The position numbers were made by a program, and so were the translations under genes. From assembly GCF_000024365.1 (NCBI RefSeq), contig NC_013235.1, positions 5,084,001-5,148,000 on the forward strand: a DNA stretch of 64,000 nt, written 5' to 3'. The stretch is from Nakamurella multipartita DSM 44233 (GTDB taxonomy: Bacteria > Actinomycetota > Actinomycetes > Mycobacteriales > Nakamurellaceae). The notes below the pieces were generated by a model. It saw only the letters and a list, made by a program, of their open reading frames with translations, had not been told where the DNA came from and did not search any database. This document shows positions 1-8,053 of this stretch, in pieces. Numbering within the stretch: the stretch's first letter is position 1; each line of letters opens with the position of its first letter.

Positions 1-385
1 CCCGGCCCTGTGGTGGATCTCGCTGTTCGTGCTGATCTGGGCGCTGTGGAAGGCGATCGGCCGGCTGGACTGGCGGTACGCGGCGGTCCTGGTCGCCTAC
101 GGCGCCGGCTACCTGCCCTGGTTCACCAACCTGGACCGGCAGATGTACTTCTTCTACGCCACGCCGCTGGCCCCGTTCCTGGTCATCGGCATCACGCTGG
201 TGCTCGGCGACATCCTGGGCCGACGCGGCGCCGGCATCGAACGCCGGCTGACCTCGATCGCCGTGGTCGCCATGTACGTGGGGCTGGTGGTGGCCAACTT
301 CATCTGGCTCTGGCCGATCCTCAACGGCGAACCGATCACCCATGAGCGGCTGATCATGGAGACCTGGCTGCCATCCTGGGGGTGA
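1..385 (+). CDS. Protein O-mannosyltransferase (PMT family), C-terminal end
   Basis: This is the 3' end of a gene that begins left of the window; the reading frame is open from position 2. The visible part is about 127 residues and hydrophobic, with several membrane segments. The run RQMYFFYATPLAPFLVIG is typical of the C-terminal four-helix region of bacterial dolichyl/polyprenyl-phosphate-mannose protein mannosyltransferases (the actinobacterial Pmt family). Those enzymes use polyprenyl phosphomannose at the outer membrane face to O-mannosylate exported proteins. The catalytic first loop is outside the window, so family assignment rests on the C-terminal region only. It converges on the DUF72 gene with 15 bp between the two stops. 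Confidence 0.8.
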   Translation, partial: PALWWISLFVLIWALWKAIGRLDWRYAAVLVAYGAGYLPWFTNLDRQMYFFYATPLAPFLVIGITLVLGDILGRRGAGIERRLTSIAVVAMYVGLVVANFIWLWPILNGEPITHERLIMETWLPSWG

Positions 386-400
386 GCCGGCCGGCCCGGC

Positions 401-1246
401 TCAGCCCGATTCGAGCCGGCGGGCCAACCGCAGCGCGTCGTGCGGGGCGTGCGCGTCCCCGTCGTTGTAGAAGTAGACGACCACCTGGGTGACCCCCGGG
501 GTGTCCGCCCAGCCCCGGACCCGGTCGGCCCACCAGGCGATGCCCTCGTCGGAATAGCCGCTGCGGTACATCTCGCGGTCGCCGTGCAGCCGCACGTAGA
601 CCAGCTCGGCGGTCACCTGGTCGACCCAGGTGTACCGGCCGGCGGTGTCGGCGACCACCAGCGCCACCCCGAACTGCCGGCACAGCTCGTAGAACGAGTC
701 GATGGCGAACGAGTCGTGCCGCACCTCGACGGCGTGCCGCAGCGGCGCCGACGCATCGGCCACCGTCAGCGTCGGCTGCTCGCCGAACCGGTCCAGGATG
801 CGGTCGACGCCGCCGCCGGCGAGCCCGGTCGCCGCCCCCCACGTCCGCGGCAGGGCACCCAGGAACGCGGCCATCCGGTCCGGCCGGTAGCCGAGCATGG
901 GCGGCAGTTGCCAGAGCACCGGCCCGAGCTTGTCGCCCAGATCGAGCAGGCCGGAGGCGAAGAAGGCGGCCAACGCCTCGTCGATGCCGGCCAGCTTCTT
1001 GAGGTGGGTGATGAACCGGCTGCCTTTCACCGCGAAGACGAAGCCGTCGGGGGTGGTGTCGCGCCACCGGGCGAACGAACTGGGCCGCTGCAACGAGTAG
1101 AACGGGCCGTTGAGCTCCAGGGTGTCGAAAACCCGCGAGACGTACTCCAGCTCGCGGCGTTGGACCAGGCCTGACGGGTAGAACGCGCCGCCGCGCCAGT
1201 GCGGGTAGCGCCAACCGGACAGGCCGATCCTGATCGAGGCCGTCAC
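401..1246 (-). CDS. DUF72 family protein
   Basis: A 281-residue protein starting with the motif IRIGLSGWRYPHWRGGAFYP near the N-terminus. With the later LELNGPFYSLQ and GFVFAVKGSRFITH runs this is characteristic of DUF72 (YecE-like, a TIM-barrel fold). No biochemical function is established for the family; metal-dependent or nuclease-like roles have been suggested but are not shown by this sequence. The start is taken as GTG at 1246 because family similarity begins there and because GTG overlaps the TGA stop of the upstream gene (GTGA, 4 nt), implying translational coupling. An in-frame extension upstream lies wholly inside the neighbouring gene and reads as low-complexity shadow. Confidence 0.85.
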   Translation of the reverse strand: MTASIRIGLSGWRYPHWRGGAFYPSGLVQRRELEYVSRVFDTLELNGPFYSLQRPSSFARWRDTTPDGFVFAVKGSRFITHLKKLAGIDEALAAFFASGLLDLGDKLGPVLWQLPPMLGYRPDRMAAFLGALPRTWGAATGLAGGGVDRILDRFGEQPTLTVADASAPLRHAVEVRHDSFAIDSFYELCRQFGVALVVADTAGRYTWVDQVTAELVYVRLHGDREMYRSGYSDEGIAWWADRVRGWADTPGVTQVVVYFYNDGDAHAPHDALRLARRLESG

Positions 1247-1572
1247 GGAGCGGGCGGGGCTCCCAGGGCCGCCTCGATCCGGGCCACCTTGCCGGTGAGC
1301 TCGCCGGTGTGGCCGGGCCGGATGTCCGCCTTGAGCACCAGGCTGACCCGGCTGCCGTAGTGCCCGACCACCTCGCAGCACTGCCGGACGACGGCCATGC
1401 ACTCGTCCCACTCTCCCTCCAGGGTGGTGAACATCGAGTCCGTGCGATTGGGCAGGCCCGACTCCCGGACCACGGCGATCGCCGCGGCGACGGCGGCCGA
1501 GACCGAACCGGAATCGTCGACACCGCTGCGCTCACCGCGGCCGGCGGGGGCGACCGAGAAGGCAACCAACAT
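1243..1572 (-). CDS. Thiamine-binding protein, MTH1187/YkoF family (DUF77)
   Basis: A 109-residue protein. It begins MLVAFSVAPAG and carries VRESGLPNRTDSMFTTLEG and EWDECMAVVRQC, the hallmarks of the MTH1187/YkoF-like family. These are small beta-alpha-beta-beta-alpha-beta proteins that oligomerise and, in YkoF, bind thiamine or hydroxymethylpyrimidine. The ATG at 1572 is chosen because it opens the conserved fold; the upstream extension is arginine/proline-rich and unlike the family. It is the first gene of a two-gene unit with the DUF72 gene. Substrate binding is inferred from the family, not seen. Confidence 0.85.
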   Translation of the reverse strand: MLVAFSVAPAGRGERSGVDDSGSVSAAVAAAIAVVRESGLPNRTDSMFTTLEGEWDECMAVVRQCCEVVGHYGSRVSLVLKADIRPGHTGELTGKVARIEAALGAPPAP

Positions 1573-1751
1573 GCCGTCACGGTAACCCGCGTCCCGCATC
1601 AGGACAGGTCGCGGGCGGCTCCCTACGATGGACGCGGACGTTGCCGCGCCGGGGCGCGCACGGACCACCGTCGACGACCGCCGGGCCGGACGATGGTCAC
1701 CGACCTCCCCGTCCGCCCACGTCGAGGACGCAAGACAGGCAGGCTGAACCA

Positions 1752-4271
1752 ATGGACGCACCGGTCAAGGACTCACCCCCGGCGGCCCAGGGCCCCGCCC
1801 GGGTGTCCCGGATCCGGGCCTTCCTGCTCGCCCAGGTCCATCAGGCCCGGCGCAGCCCGGTCACCCTCGCACTCGTCGCGCTGATCTGGGTGTTGGGCGC
1901 CGTCACCCGCAGCCTGGTCGACGGCCCGTCGGCCGACGCCGACGCCGGTGACGACCTGCTGGCCCAGGTCGGCGCGGGCGTGCAGTCCCTGTCCGACGGG
2001 CACTACTGGACGCTGCTCACCTCCGCCCTGTTCGCCACCGACCTGGCCACCTACGTGGCGTCGTCGGTCCTGCTGCTGGTCGTCGGGACCCTGTTCGAAC
2101 GCCGGCACGGCAGCCTGCGGATCCTGTGGATGGCCGTGGTCATCCAGGCGATCGGCGCCGGCCTGGGGGTGCTGGCCATCGCGGCCGGCTCGCTGCTCGA
2201 CTGGACCTGGGCCAACGACCTGGCCGCCGAGTTCGCGGTCGGCCCGTCGATGCTGATCGCCGGGCTGCTGATGGCGTTCAGCGGCGGCTGCTCGGGCCTG
2301 TGGCGGCGGCGGATCCGGCTCACCGTGCTGACCATCTGCGTGGTGCTGCTGCTCTACGGCGGGCAGGCCACCGACGTGCTGCGGATGGGCACCGCGCTGA
2401 CCGGCCTGGTCGCCGGCGTGCTGTTCCTGCATTCCGGCGAGCGTCACTTCACCGCTCGCTCCAGCCGCCGGGAGACCCGGATCCTGGTCGCCCTGGTGGT
2501 CGCGGCGACCGCGCTGGGCCCGGTGCTGGTCGCGTTGACCGGCGGCGGCAGCATCGACGCCCCGTTCGCCGCGGTCGGCCTGCTCTACGTCGGGATCGAC
2601 GTGGAGTCCGGGGTCTCGTTGGGCGTGGCCAACACGATCATGGCCCTGCTGCCGGCCCTGCTGGTGCTGGTCATCGCGGCCGGGTTGCGCCGGGGGCGGG
2701 CCTTCGCCTGGTGGGCCGGCATCGTCATGCACGTGCTGCTGGTACCGATCGGCCTGGTCTTCATGATCGCCTACTTCCAGTCGCTGGAAGAGCTCGGCGA
2801 CGACCTGGTCGACGACGGCTTCAACTACGTCGCCTACCTGCTGCCCCTGGTCCTGGTCCCGTTGGCGATCCTGATCGTGCTGCTGGCCACCCGCCGGGTG
2901 TTCACCGTGCACGCCCCGGTCGGCACCTACCGGCGCTTCGGGTTGCTCGTGCTGAGCACCTTCGTCGTGTTGTGGGCGCTGTACGTCCTGGTCGGCGTGC
3001 TGCTGCCGGGCAGCTTCGTGATCGGGGTGCCGCCGGACGGCGGCACCCCCACGGTCGGCGACTTCATCCTGGACTTCCCGTTGCAGCTGTTGCCCAACGG
3101 CTACGACGAAGTGATTGGGCCCGACCTCACCGCGTCCGGGGGCTTGGCCGGCCTGGTCGCCGACTGGGCGCCCGTGGTGTTCTGGGCGGTGGTGCTGATC
3201 GGCATGCTGCGCACCTTCGTCACCGCCCGGGTGCTGACCCGGGATGCCGACCGGGCCCGGGCCCGGGAGATCCTGCAGCGCTGCGGCATCAGCACGCTGG
3301 CCTACATGACCACGTGGGAGGGCAACAGCTACTGGTTCTCCGCCGACGGCGGTTCCTACGTGGCCTACCGGGTCGAGGGCGGCGTGGCCATCACCACCGG
3401 CGACCCGGTCGGGCCGGCCGGCGACCTGGAACGCACGGTCGACGAGTTCATCGCCTTCTGCCACGACCACTCGTGGACGCCCTGCCTGTACAGCACCACC
3501 GAGGCGACGAAACGGGCGACCGACCGGCTGGGGTGGCCGAGCCTGCAGGTCGCCGAGGAGACGGTGCTGCGGCTGGGCGAGCTAGCCTTCAGCGGCAAGA
3601 AGTTCCAGGACATCCGGTCCTCGATCAGCCGGGCCCGCAAGGCCGGGATCACCGCCGAATGGATCGTCTTTCCGGACGCGCCGCTGGCCATCCGGGACCA
3701 GATCGAGGCGATCTCCGAGGAATGGGTGTCGGACAAGGCGCTGCCCGAGATGGGCTTCACCCTCGGCGGCATCGACGAGCTCAACGACCGCAACGTGCGT
3801 TGCCTGATCGCCGTGGACGCCGACCGCACCGTGCACGGGGTGACCAGCTGGATGCCGTCCTACCGGGACGGCCAGCGGGTCGGCTGGACCCTGGACTTCA
3901 TGCGCCGCCGCACCGAGGGCGAGGTCAAGGGGATCATGGAGTTCCTCATCGGCACCGCCGCCCTGGACGTGCAGGCCGAGGGTGCCGAGTTCCTGTCCAT
4001 GTCCGGCGCGCCGCTGGCGCAGGCCAACCCGGACGCCGAGCTGACCGGGGTACAGAGGCTGCTCGAGTACATCGGCAAGACCATGGAGCCGGTGTACGGC
4101 TTCCGCTCATTGCTCAAGTTCAAGGCCAAGTTCCAGCCCGAGTACGAGCCGATGTACATGTGTTATCCCGAGTCGGCGGCGCTGCCGCGGATCGGCCTGG
4201 GCATCAGCCACGCCTACCTGCCGCAGCTGACCCTGGGCCAGACCGTGCGGATGGTCGGCGAACTGCGCTGA
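1752..4271 (+). CDS. Membrane-bound DUF2156 (MprF-type) lipid aminoacyltransferase with rhomboid-like N-terminus
   Basis: An 839-residue protein. Residues 1-35 are a soluble tail. About 35-500 form many membrane helices, and the first part resembles a rhomboid fold: GHYWTLLTSALFATDLATYV followed by a GTLFERRHGS loop. The last ~310 residues form a soluble DUF2156 domain (from about ILQRCGISTLAYMTTWEGN to RSLLKFKAKFQPEYEPMYM), the acyltransferase fold of phosphatidylglycerol lysyltransferases. Such proteins transfer an amino acid from aminoacyl-tRNA to phosphatidylglycerol, reducing net negative surface charge. The rhomboid catalytic histidine region reads TALTGLVAGVLFL with no histidine, so proteolytic activity is unlikely. 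Start is the ATG at 1752; an earlier in-frame ATG at 1641 precedes a low-complexity arginine/proline stretch. The amino acid and lipid substrates are not predictable here. Confidence 0.85.
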   Translation: MDAPVKDSPPAAQGPARVSRIRAFLLAQVHQARRSPVTLALVALIWVLGAVTRSLVDGPSADADAGDDLLAQVGAGVQSLSDGHYWTLLTSALFATDLATYVASSVLLLVVGTLFERRHGSLRILWMAVVIQAIGAGLGVLAIAAGSLLDWTWANDLAAEFAVGPSMLIAGLLMAFSGGCSGLWRRRIRLTVLTICVVLLLYGGQATDVLRMGTALTGLVAGVLFLHSGERHFTARSSRRETRILVALVVAATALGPVLVALTGGGSIDAPFAAVGLLYVGIDVESGVSLGVANTIMALLPALLVLVIAAGLRRGRAFAWWAGIVMHVLLVPIGLVFMIAYFQSLEELGDDLVDDGFNYVAYLLPLVLVPLAILIVLLATRRVFTVHAPVGTYRRFGLLVLSTFVVLWALYVLVGVLLPGSFVIGVPPDGGTPTVGDFILDFPLQLLPNGYDEVIGPDLTASGGLAGLVADWAPVVFWAVVLIGMLRTFVTARVLTRDADRARAREILQRCGISTLAYMTTWEGNSYWFSADGGSYVAYRVEGGVAITTGDPVGPAGDLERTVDEFIAFCHDHSWTPCLYSTTEATKRATDRLGWPSLQVAEETVLRLGELAFSGKKFQDIRSSISRARKAGITAEWIVFPDAPLAIRDQIEAISEEWVSDKALPEMGFTLGGIDELNDRNVRCLIAVDADRTVHGVTSWMPSYRDGQRVGWTLDFMRRRTEGEVKGIMEFLIGTAALDVQAEGAEFLSMSGAPLAQANPDAELTGVQRLLEYIGKTMEPVYGFRSLLKFKAKFQPEYEPMYMCYPESAALPRIGLGISHAYLPQLTLGQTVRMVGELR

Positions 4272-4282
4272 CCGGCCGCACA

Positions 4283-4309
4283 CCGGCGGTCGGTGGAACC
4301 GGCCGCCGG
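4283..4309. terminator. Hairpin between convergent genes
   Basis: An 11-bp stem (CCGGCGGTCGG pairing with CCGGCCGCCGG, one G-T wobble) with loop TGGAA. It sits between the stop of the DUF2156 gene and the stop of the Lys-rich gene. There is no T-tract, as is common in high-GC actinobacteria; it could serve both strands. Confidence 0.55.
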
Positions 4310-4314
4310 ACCGC

Positions 4315-5082
4315 TCAGCCGCCGGCGGCGGCCACCGCGGCCGCGAGCTCGTCCCGGGTCATCGTCGACCGGCCGGGCAGGTCCAGTTCCTGCGCCCGCC
4401 GGTAGAGCGCGGCCCGGCTGGGCTGCCGGGCCGGCGCCGCGCCGGCACCGCCGGCCGTGGCCGCCGACGCGGTGACCGCCGCCCGCCGCGGGGCGGGTCG
4501 GGGGGTGGGCCGGCGACCCGCCGGAGCCGCCGCCTCGGCGGTCGCCGACGCCTGCGCGGAAGCGGGCCGAGCCGCAGTGGCCCGAGCTTGGGCGGCGGGC
4601 GCCGCGGTGTCGGACAACGCCGGGACGGCGGGGGCGGACTCGGCGACGACCCGGGCCGGCTCGGCGATGCGGGTGGGCTCGATCGGTTCCGTGGGCACCG
4701 GCGCCGGCGCCGAGATCGGTACGGCCGCGCGGCCGGCCGGGGCCGTCTGGGCGGCCTTGACCGAATCCTTGGCCTTCGCCTTGGGCTTGGCGGCGTCCTT
4801 GTCCTTGTTGGTGTTCTTGACCTTGGCCGAGCCCTCGCCCTTGTCCGAGTCCTTGCCCCTGTCCTTGGCCTTGCCCTTGGCCGAGTCCTTGCTCTTGGCC
4901 AGCGCGCGCCGCGCGGCGGCCTTGCGCTTGGCCGCCCGTTCGGCCTTCTCCGCGGCCTGGCGAGCGTCCTTCTTGCGCAGCCGAGCCTTGCGGGCGGCGT
5001 CCTGCTTCGCCTGCTTGGCGGCCTTCTTGGACTGCTCGCGCTTGCCCGCCTTGCCCTTGGTCGCGGACTTCTTCTTGGCCAC
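4315..5082 (-). CDS. Lys/Ala-rich basic protein with C-terminal Rho-N/SAP-like motif
   Basis: A 255-residue protein in three parts. Residues 1-105 are extremely lysine-rich (VAKKKSATKGKAGKREQS, then many AK and KD repeats). About 105-215 are Ala/Pro-rich linker. The last ~35 residues (SRAALYRRAQELDLPGRS then MTRDELAAAV) look like the helix-extended-helix of Rho N-terminal or SAP-type nucleic-acid-binding motifs. Start is GTG at 5082, preceded by GGAGGG about 6 nt upstream. The basic repeats and the small terminal fold suggest binding of DNA or RNA, similar in style to histone H1-like actinobacterial nucleoid proteins, but I do not recognise a named family. It converges on the DUF2156 gene. 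Confidence 0.7.
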   Translation of the reverse strand: MAKKKSATKGKAGKREQSKKAAKQAKQDAARKARLRKKDARQAAEKAERAAKRKAAARRALAKSKDSAKGKAKDRGKDSDKGEGSAKVKNTNKDKDAAKPKAKAKDSVKAAQTAPAGRAAVPISAPAPVPTEPIEPTRIAEPARVVAESAPAVPALSDTAAPAAQARATAARPASAQASATAEAAAPAGRRPTPRPAPRRAAVTASAATAGGAGAAPARQPSRAALYRRAQELDLPGRSTMTRDELAAAVAAAGG

Positions 5083-5241
5083 GGGTTCCCTCCAGACGGA
5101 CACCCCGCGCCTTGCGTCGGCGCGGTGACGATGTGCCGGTGACGATGAGCCGGGGCCGACGAGTCGGCCCCACGTGATCAGAAGCTCATCACATCCACCG
5201 GTCCCCGGCCAGGTAGACGCGGCCGTGACGGCCAGGAAGGG

Positions 5242-6168
5242 TCAGCCGGCGGGGCGGGTCGGATCGTCGATGTCCGGTTCGATGTACATCACCCGGGCCG
5301 CCGGCACGGCCGCCCGGACCCGGGCTTCGAGCGCGTTGATCGCGGCGGCCACCGCCGCGGCCGACTGGGTCGGCGTCACCGCCACCTTCATTGCGACCAG
5401 TAGCTCCTCGGGACCCAGATAGAGCGTCTTCATGTGGATGATCCGCTGCACGTCCGCCCCCGCGGTGGCCGCGGCCCGGATCGCCTCGGTGTCCGCCGGG
5501 GAGGCGCCCTCGCCGACCAGCAGGCTCTGGGTCTCGATCCCGAGCAGCACCGCGACGGCCACCAGCAGCAGGCCGATGCCGATCGTGCCGACGCCGTCCC
5601 ACACCCCGTTGCCCGTCAGGACCGCGGCGCTCACCCCGACCAGGGCCAGGGTCAGGCCGAGCAGTGCGGCGATGTCCTCCAGTACCACGACGGGCAGCTC
5701 CGGCGCCTTCGCCCGGCGCACGAACTGCAGGATGGAGATCCCCCGCCGCTGTTCGGCGGACTCCCGCAGGGCGGTCCGCAGCGAGAACGACTCCAGGCCG
5801 ATGGAGATGAGCAATACCGCGATCGGCAGCCACGGCACCTCGATCGGCTCTGGGTGCTCGATCTTGTGCACGCCTTCGTAGATGGAGAACACCCCGCCGA
5901 CGCTGAACAGGATGATCGAGACCAGGAAGGCCGAGACATAGCGTTCGCGGCCGAAGCCGAACGGATGCTCCGGCGTCGCCGCCCGGGTCGAGCGGCGGCC
6001 GCCGATGATCAGCAGCACCTGGTTGCCCGAGTCGGCCAGCGAGTGCACCGACTCGGCCAGCATCGAGGTCGACCCGGAGATCAGGTAGGCGATGAACTTG
6101 GTCACCGCGATGCCCAGGTTGGCCAGCAGCGCGGCGATGATCGCCCGGGTGCCGCCCTCGGTGCTCAC
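5242..6168 (-). CDS. Cation diffusion facilitator family transporter
   Basis: A 308-residue inner-membrane protein with about six membrane helices. Helix 2 carries AESVHSLADSGNQ, giving the HxxxD metal-site pattern of cation diffusion facilitators. PEHPFGFGRERYVSAF follows, and a C-terminal cytosolic ferredoxin-like domain begins near RIIHMKTLYLGPEELLV. The family exports Zn2+ or other divalent metals by proton antiport. Start is GTG at 6168; the upstream in-frame extension is proline/arginine-rich and runs through the repeat array at 6275-6325, so it is not used. The gene is divergent from the ATP-grasp gene. Metal specificity cannot be read reliably; Zn2+, Fe2+ and Mn2+ are possible. Confidence 0.9.
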   Translation of the reverse strand: MSTEGGTRAIIAALLANLGIAVTKFIAYLISGSTSMLAESVHSLADSGNQVLLIIGGRRSTRAATPEHPFGFGRERYVSAFLVSIILFSVGGVFSIYEGVHKIEHPEPIEVPWLPIAVLLISIGLESFSLRTALRESAEQRRGISILQFVRRAKAPELPVVVLEDIAALLGLTLALVGVSAAVLTGNGVWDGVGTIGIGLLLVAVAVLLGIETQSLLVGEGASPADTEAIRAAATAGADVQRIIHMKTLYLGPEELLVAMKVAVTPTQSAAAVAAAINALEARVRAAVPAARVMYIEPDIDDPTRPAG

Positions 6169-6274
6169 GTGGGGATCCGTTCGGCCAGGGTCGGGTGTGC
6201 GCTCACCCGGCCAGCCTGCCCCATTCCCGCCGATCGGCCGCCGGCGACGGCCACCGTCCTGCGACAGCGGGGCT

Positions 6275-6325
6275 TGATCAGTGCCTGATCGGGAGCTGAT
6301 CGGGGCCTGATCGGGCCTCATCGGG
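6275..6325. repeat. Five helically phased 11-bp repeats of TGATCGGGGCC type
   Basis: TGATC or TCATC cores begin at 6275, 6286, 6297, 6308 and 6318, a spacing of 11, 11, 11 and 10 bp. Most are followed by GGG. The array lies in the divergent region between the CDF gene and the ATP-grasp operon, ending 91 bp before the ATP-grasp ATG. One-turn phasing is compatible with cooperative regulator binding on one DNA face, but simple tandem duplication would look the same. Confidence 0.7.
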
Positions 6326-6415
6326 GTGGTCGGGACCCCCGCCGGGCCAACCGGCGCGCGGTCGGACACAATCCTGTTCATGCCGTCGCAACATCGTGGT
6401 CCTACGGTCCCTGCC

Positions 6416-8053
6416 ATGGCGGATCTGTTCGAGGATTACCCGTTCGCTCGGGCCTGGGATGAAATGTTCGCGGCACCCGGAGAGATCCGGCCCGCGTACG
6501 AATCGGTGTTCGCCGCGCTGCAGACCATGGACGCGGCCGACCTCAAGGCCCGAGCCGACATCATGGGCCGCACCTTCCTGGACCAGGGCATCACCTTCGC
6601 CCTGGGCGGGGTGGAGCGGCCGTTCCCGCTGGACCTGATTCCGCGGATCGTGACCGCAGCCGAGTGGCAGACGGTGGAAAAGGGCGTCCCGCAGCGGGTT
6701 CGGGCACTGGAGGCGTTCCTGGCCGACGTCTACGGGCAGGGCCGGATCTTCACCGACGGCGTCGTGCCCAAGCGGCTGGTCACCACCTCCCCGCACTTCC
6801 ACCGGCAGGTCATGGGCATGAGCGCCCAGGACGGCGCCCGGGTGGTGATCTCCGGGGTCGACCTGATCCGGGACGAGAAGGGCGAGTTCCGGGTCCTGGA
6901 GGACAACGTCCGGGTCCCCTCCGGCGTGTCCTACGTGCTGGAGAACCGGCAGGCGGTCGCCCAGGTGCTCTCCGAGGCCGGCGCCGACCAGCTGGTGCGG
7001 CCGGTGTCGGAGTACCCCGGCCAGCTGCTGGCCGCGCTGCGCGCCGTCGCCCCGTGGAACGTCACCGATCCCAACGTGGTCGTCCTCACCCCCGGCGTCT
7101 ACAACTCGGCCTACTTCGAGCACACCCTGCTGGCCCGGGAGATGGGCGTCGAGCTCGTCGAGGGACGCGACCTGATCTGCCGCAACAACCGGGTCTTCCT
7201 GCGTACCACCTCCAGCGAGATGCCGGTACACGTCATCTACCGCCGGATCGACGACGAGTTCCTGGACCCGATGCAGTTCCGGGCCGACTCGCTGCTGGGC
7301 TCCCCCGGCCTGATCAACGCGGCGCGGGCCGGCAACCTGACCATCGCCAACGCGGTCGGCAACGGCATCGCCGACGACAAGCTGGTCTACACCTACGTTC
7401 CGGACATCATTCGCTACTACCTGAGCGAAGAGCCGATCCTGCAGAACGTGGACACCTACCGGATGGAGGTGCCCGACCACCGCGAGTACGCCCTCGAGCA
7501 CCTGGCCGAACTGGTCCTCAAGCCGGTCGACGGATCCGGCGGCAAGGGCATCGTCATCGGGTCCCGGGCGGATCGCGCGGTGCTGCGCAAGGCGCGGGAG
7601 ACCATCCTGGAGAACCCCCGCGGCTGGATCGCGCAGCGCGAGATCGCCCTGTCCACGGTGCCCACCCTGATCGGCGAGAAGATGCGACCCCGGCACGTGG
7701 ACCTGCGGCCGTTCGCGGTCAACAACGGGCGCAGCGTCTGGGTGCTGCCCGGTGGCCTGACCCGGGTCGCGCTGCCCGAGGGCGAGCTGGTGGTGAACTC
7801 CTCGCAGGGCGGCGGTTCCAAGGACACCTGGGTGCTCGGCGGACCGATCCCCGAGCCCGAGCCGCAACCCGCGGCCGACGCCACCCAGGTGATGAACATG
7901 CGCGACCTGTCCTTCCACCAGCCGATCAGCCCGCCCGAGGACAATCTCGGCTTCCGCACCCAGCACGAACAGCAACAGCAACAGTCCGGCGGTGTCCGGG
8001 AACAGAACGTCCTGGCACACAGCGCCCGGGAACTGGAGGAACCGCAGTGCTGA
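6416..8053 (+). CDS. Circularly permuted ATP-grasp protein (DUF404/DUF407 type)
   Basis: A 545-residue soluble protein. The N-terminal region (PFARAWDEMFA to RALEAFLADVYGQGRIF) and the central VRVPSGVSYVLENRQA and VYNSAYFEHTLLAREMGVEL runs match the circularly permuted type 2 ATP-grasp family. The glycine-rich VLKPVDGSGGKGIVIGSR segment near residue 370 is the nucleotide-binding loop, and LRPFAVNNG follows. Family members are predicted to form amide bonds from ATP, but substrates are unknown. It is the first gene of a tight operon: its end overlaps the alpha-E gene by 7 bp, and a transglutaminase gene follows. An alternative start at 6380 is possible; 6416 begins the conserved block. The C-terminal tail is glutamine-rich. 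Confidence 0.9.
   Translation: MADLFEDYPFARAWDEMFAAPGEIRPAYESVFAALQTMDAADLKARADIMGRTFLDQGITFALGGVERPFPLDLIPRIVTAAEWQTVEKGVPQRVRALEAFLADVYGQGRIFTDGVVPKRLVTTSPHFHRQVMGMSAQDGARVVISGVDLIRDEKGEFRVLEDNVRVPSGVSYVLENRQAVAQVLSEAGADQLVRPVSEYPGQLLAALRAVAPWNVTDPNVVVLTPGVYNSAYFEHTLLAREMGVELVEGRDLICRNNRVFLRTTSSEMPVHVIYRRIDDEFLDPMQFRADSLLGSPGLINAARAGNLTIANAVGNGIADDKLVYTYVPDIIRYYLSEEPILQNVDTYRMEVPDHREYALEHLAELVLKPVDGSGGKGIVIGSRADRAVLRKARETILENPRGWIAQREIALSTVPTLIGEKMRPRHVDLRPFAVNNGRSVWVLPGGLTRVALPEGELVVNSSQGGGSKDTWVLGGPIPEPEPQPAADATQVMNMRDLSFHQPISPPEDNLGFRTQHEQQQQQSGGVREQNVLAHSARELEEPQC

Noticed and set aside
1773-3470. A 565-codon minus-strand frame and a 759-codon plus-strand frame (2126-4405)
   Set aside because: Both are antisense or out-of-frame shadows of the DUF2156 protein, with low-complexity Gln/Asp/Arg composition.
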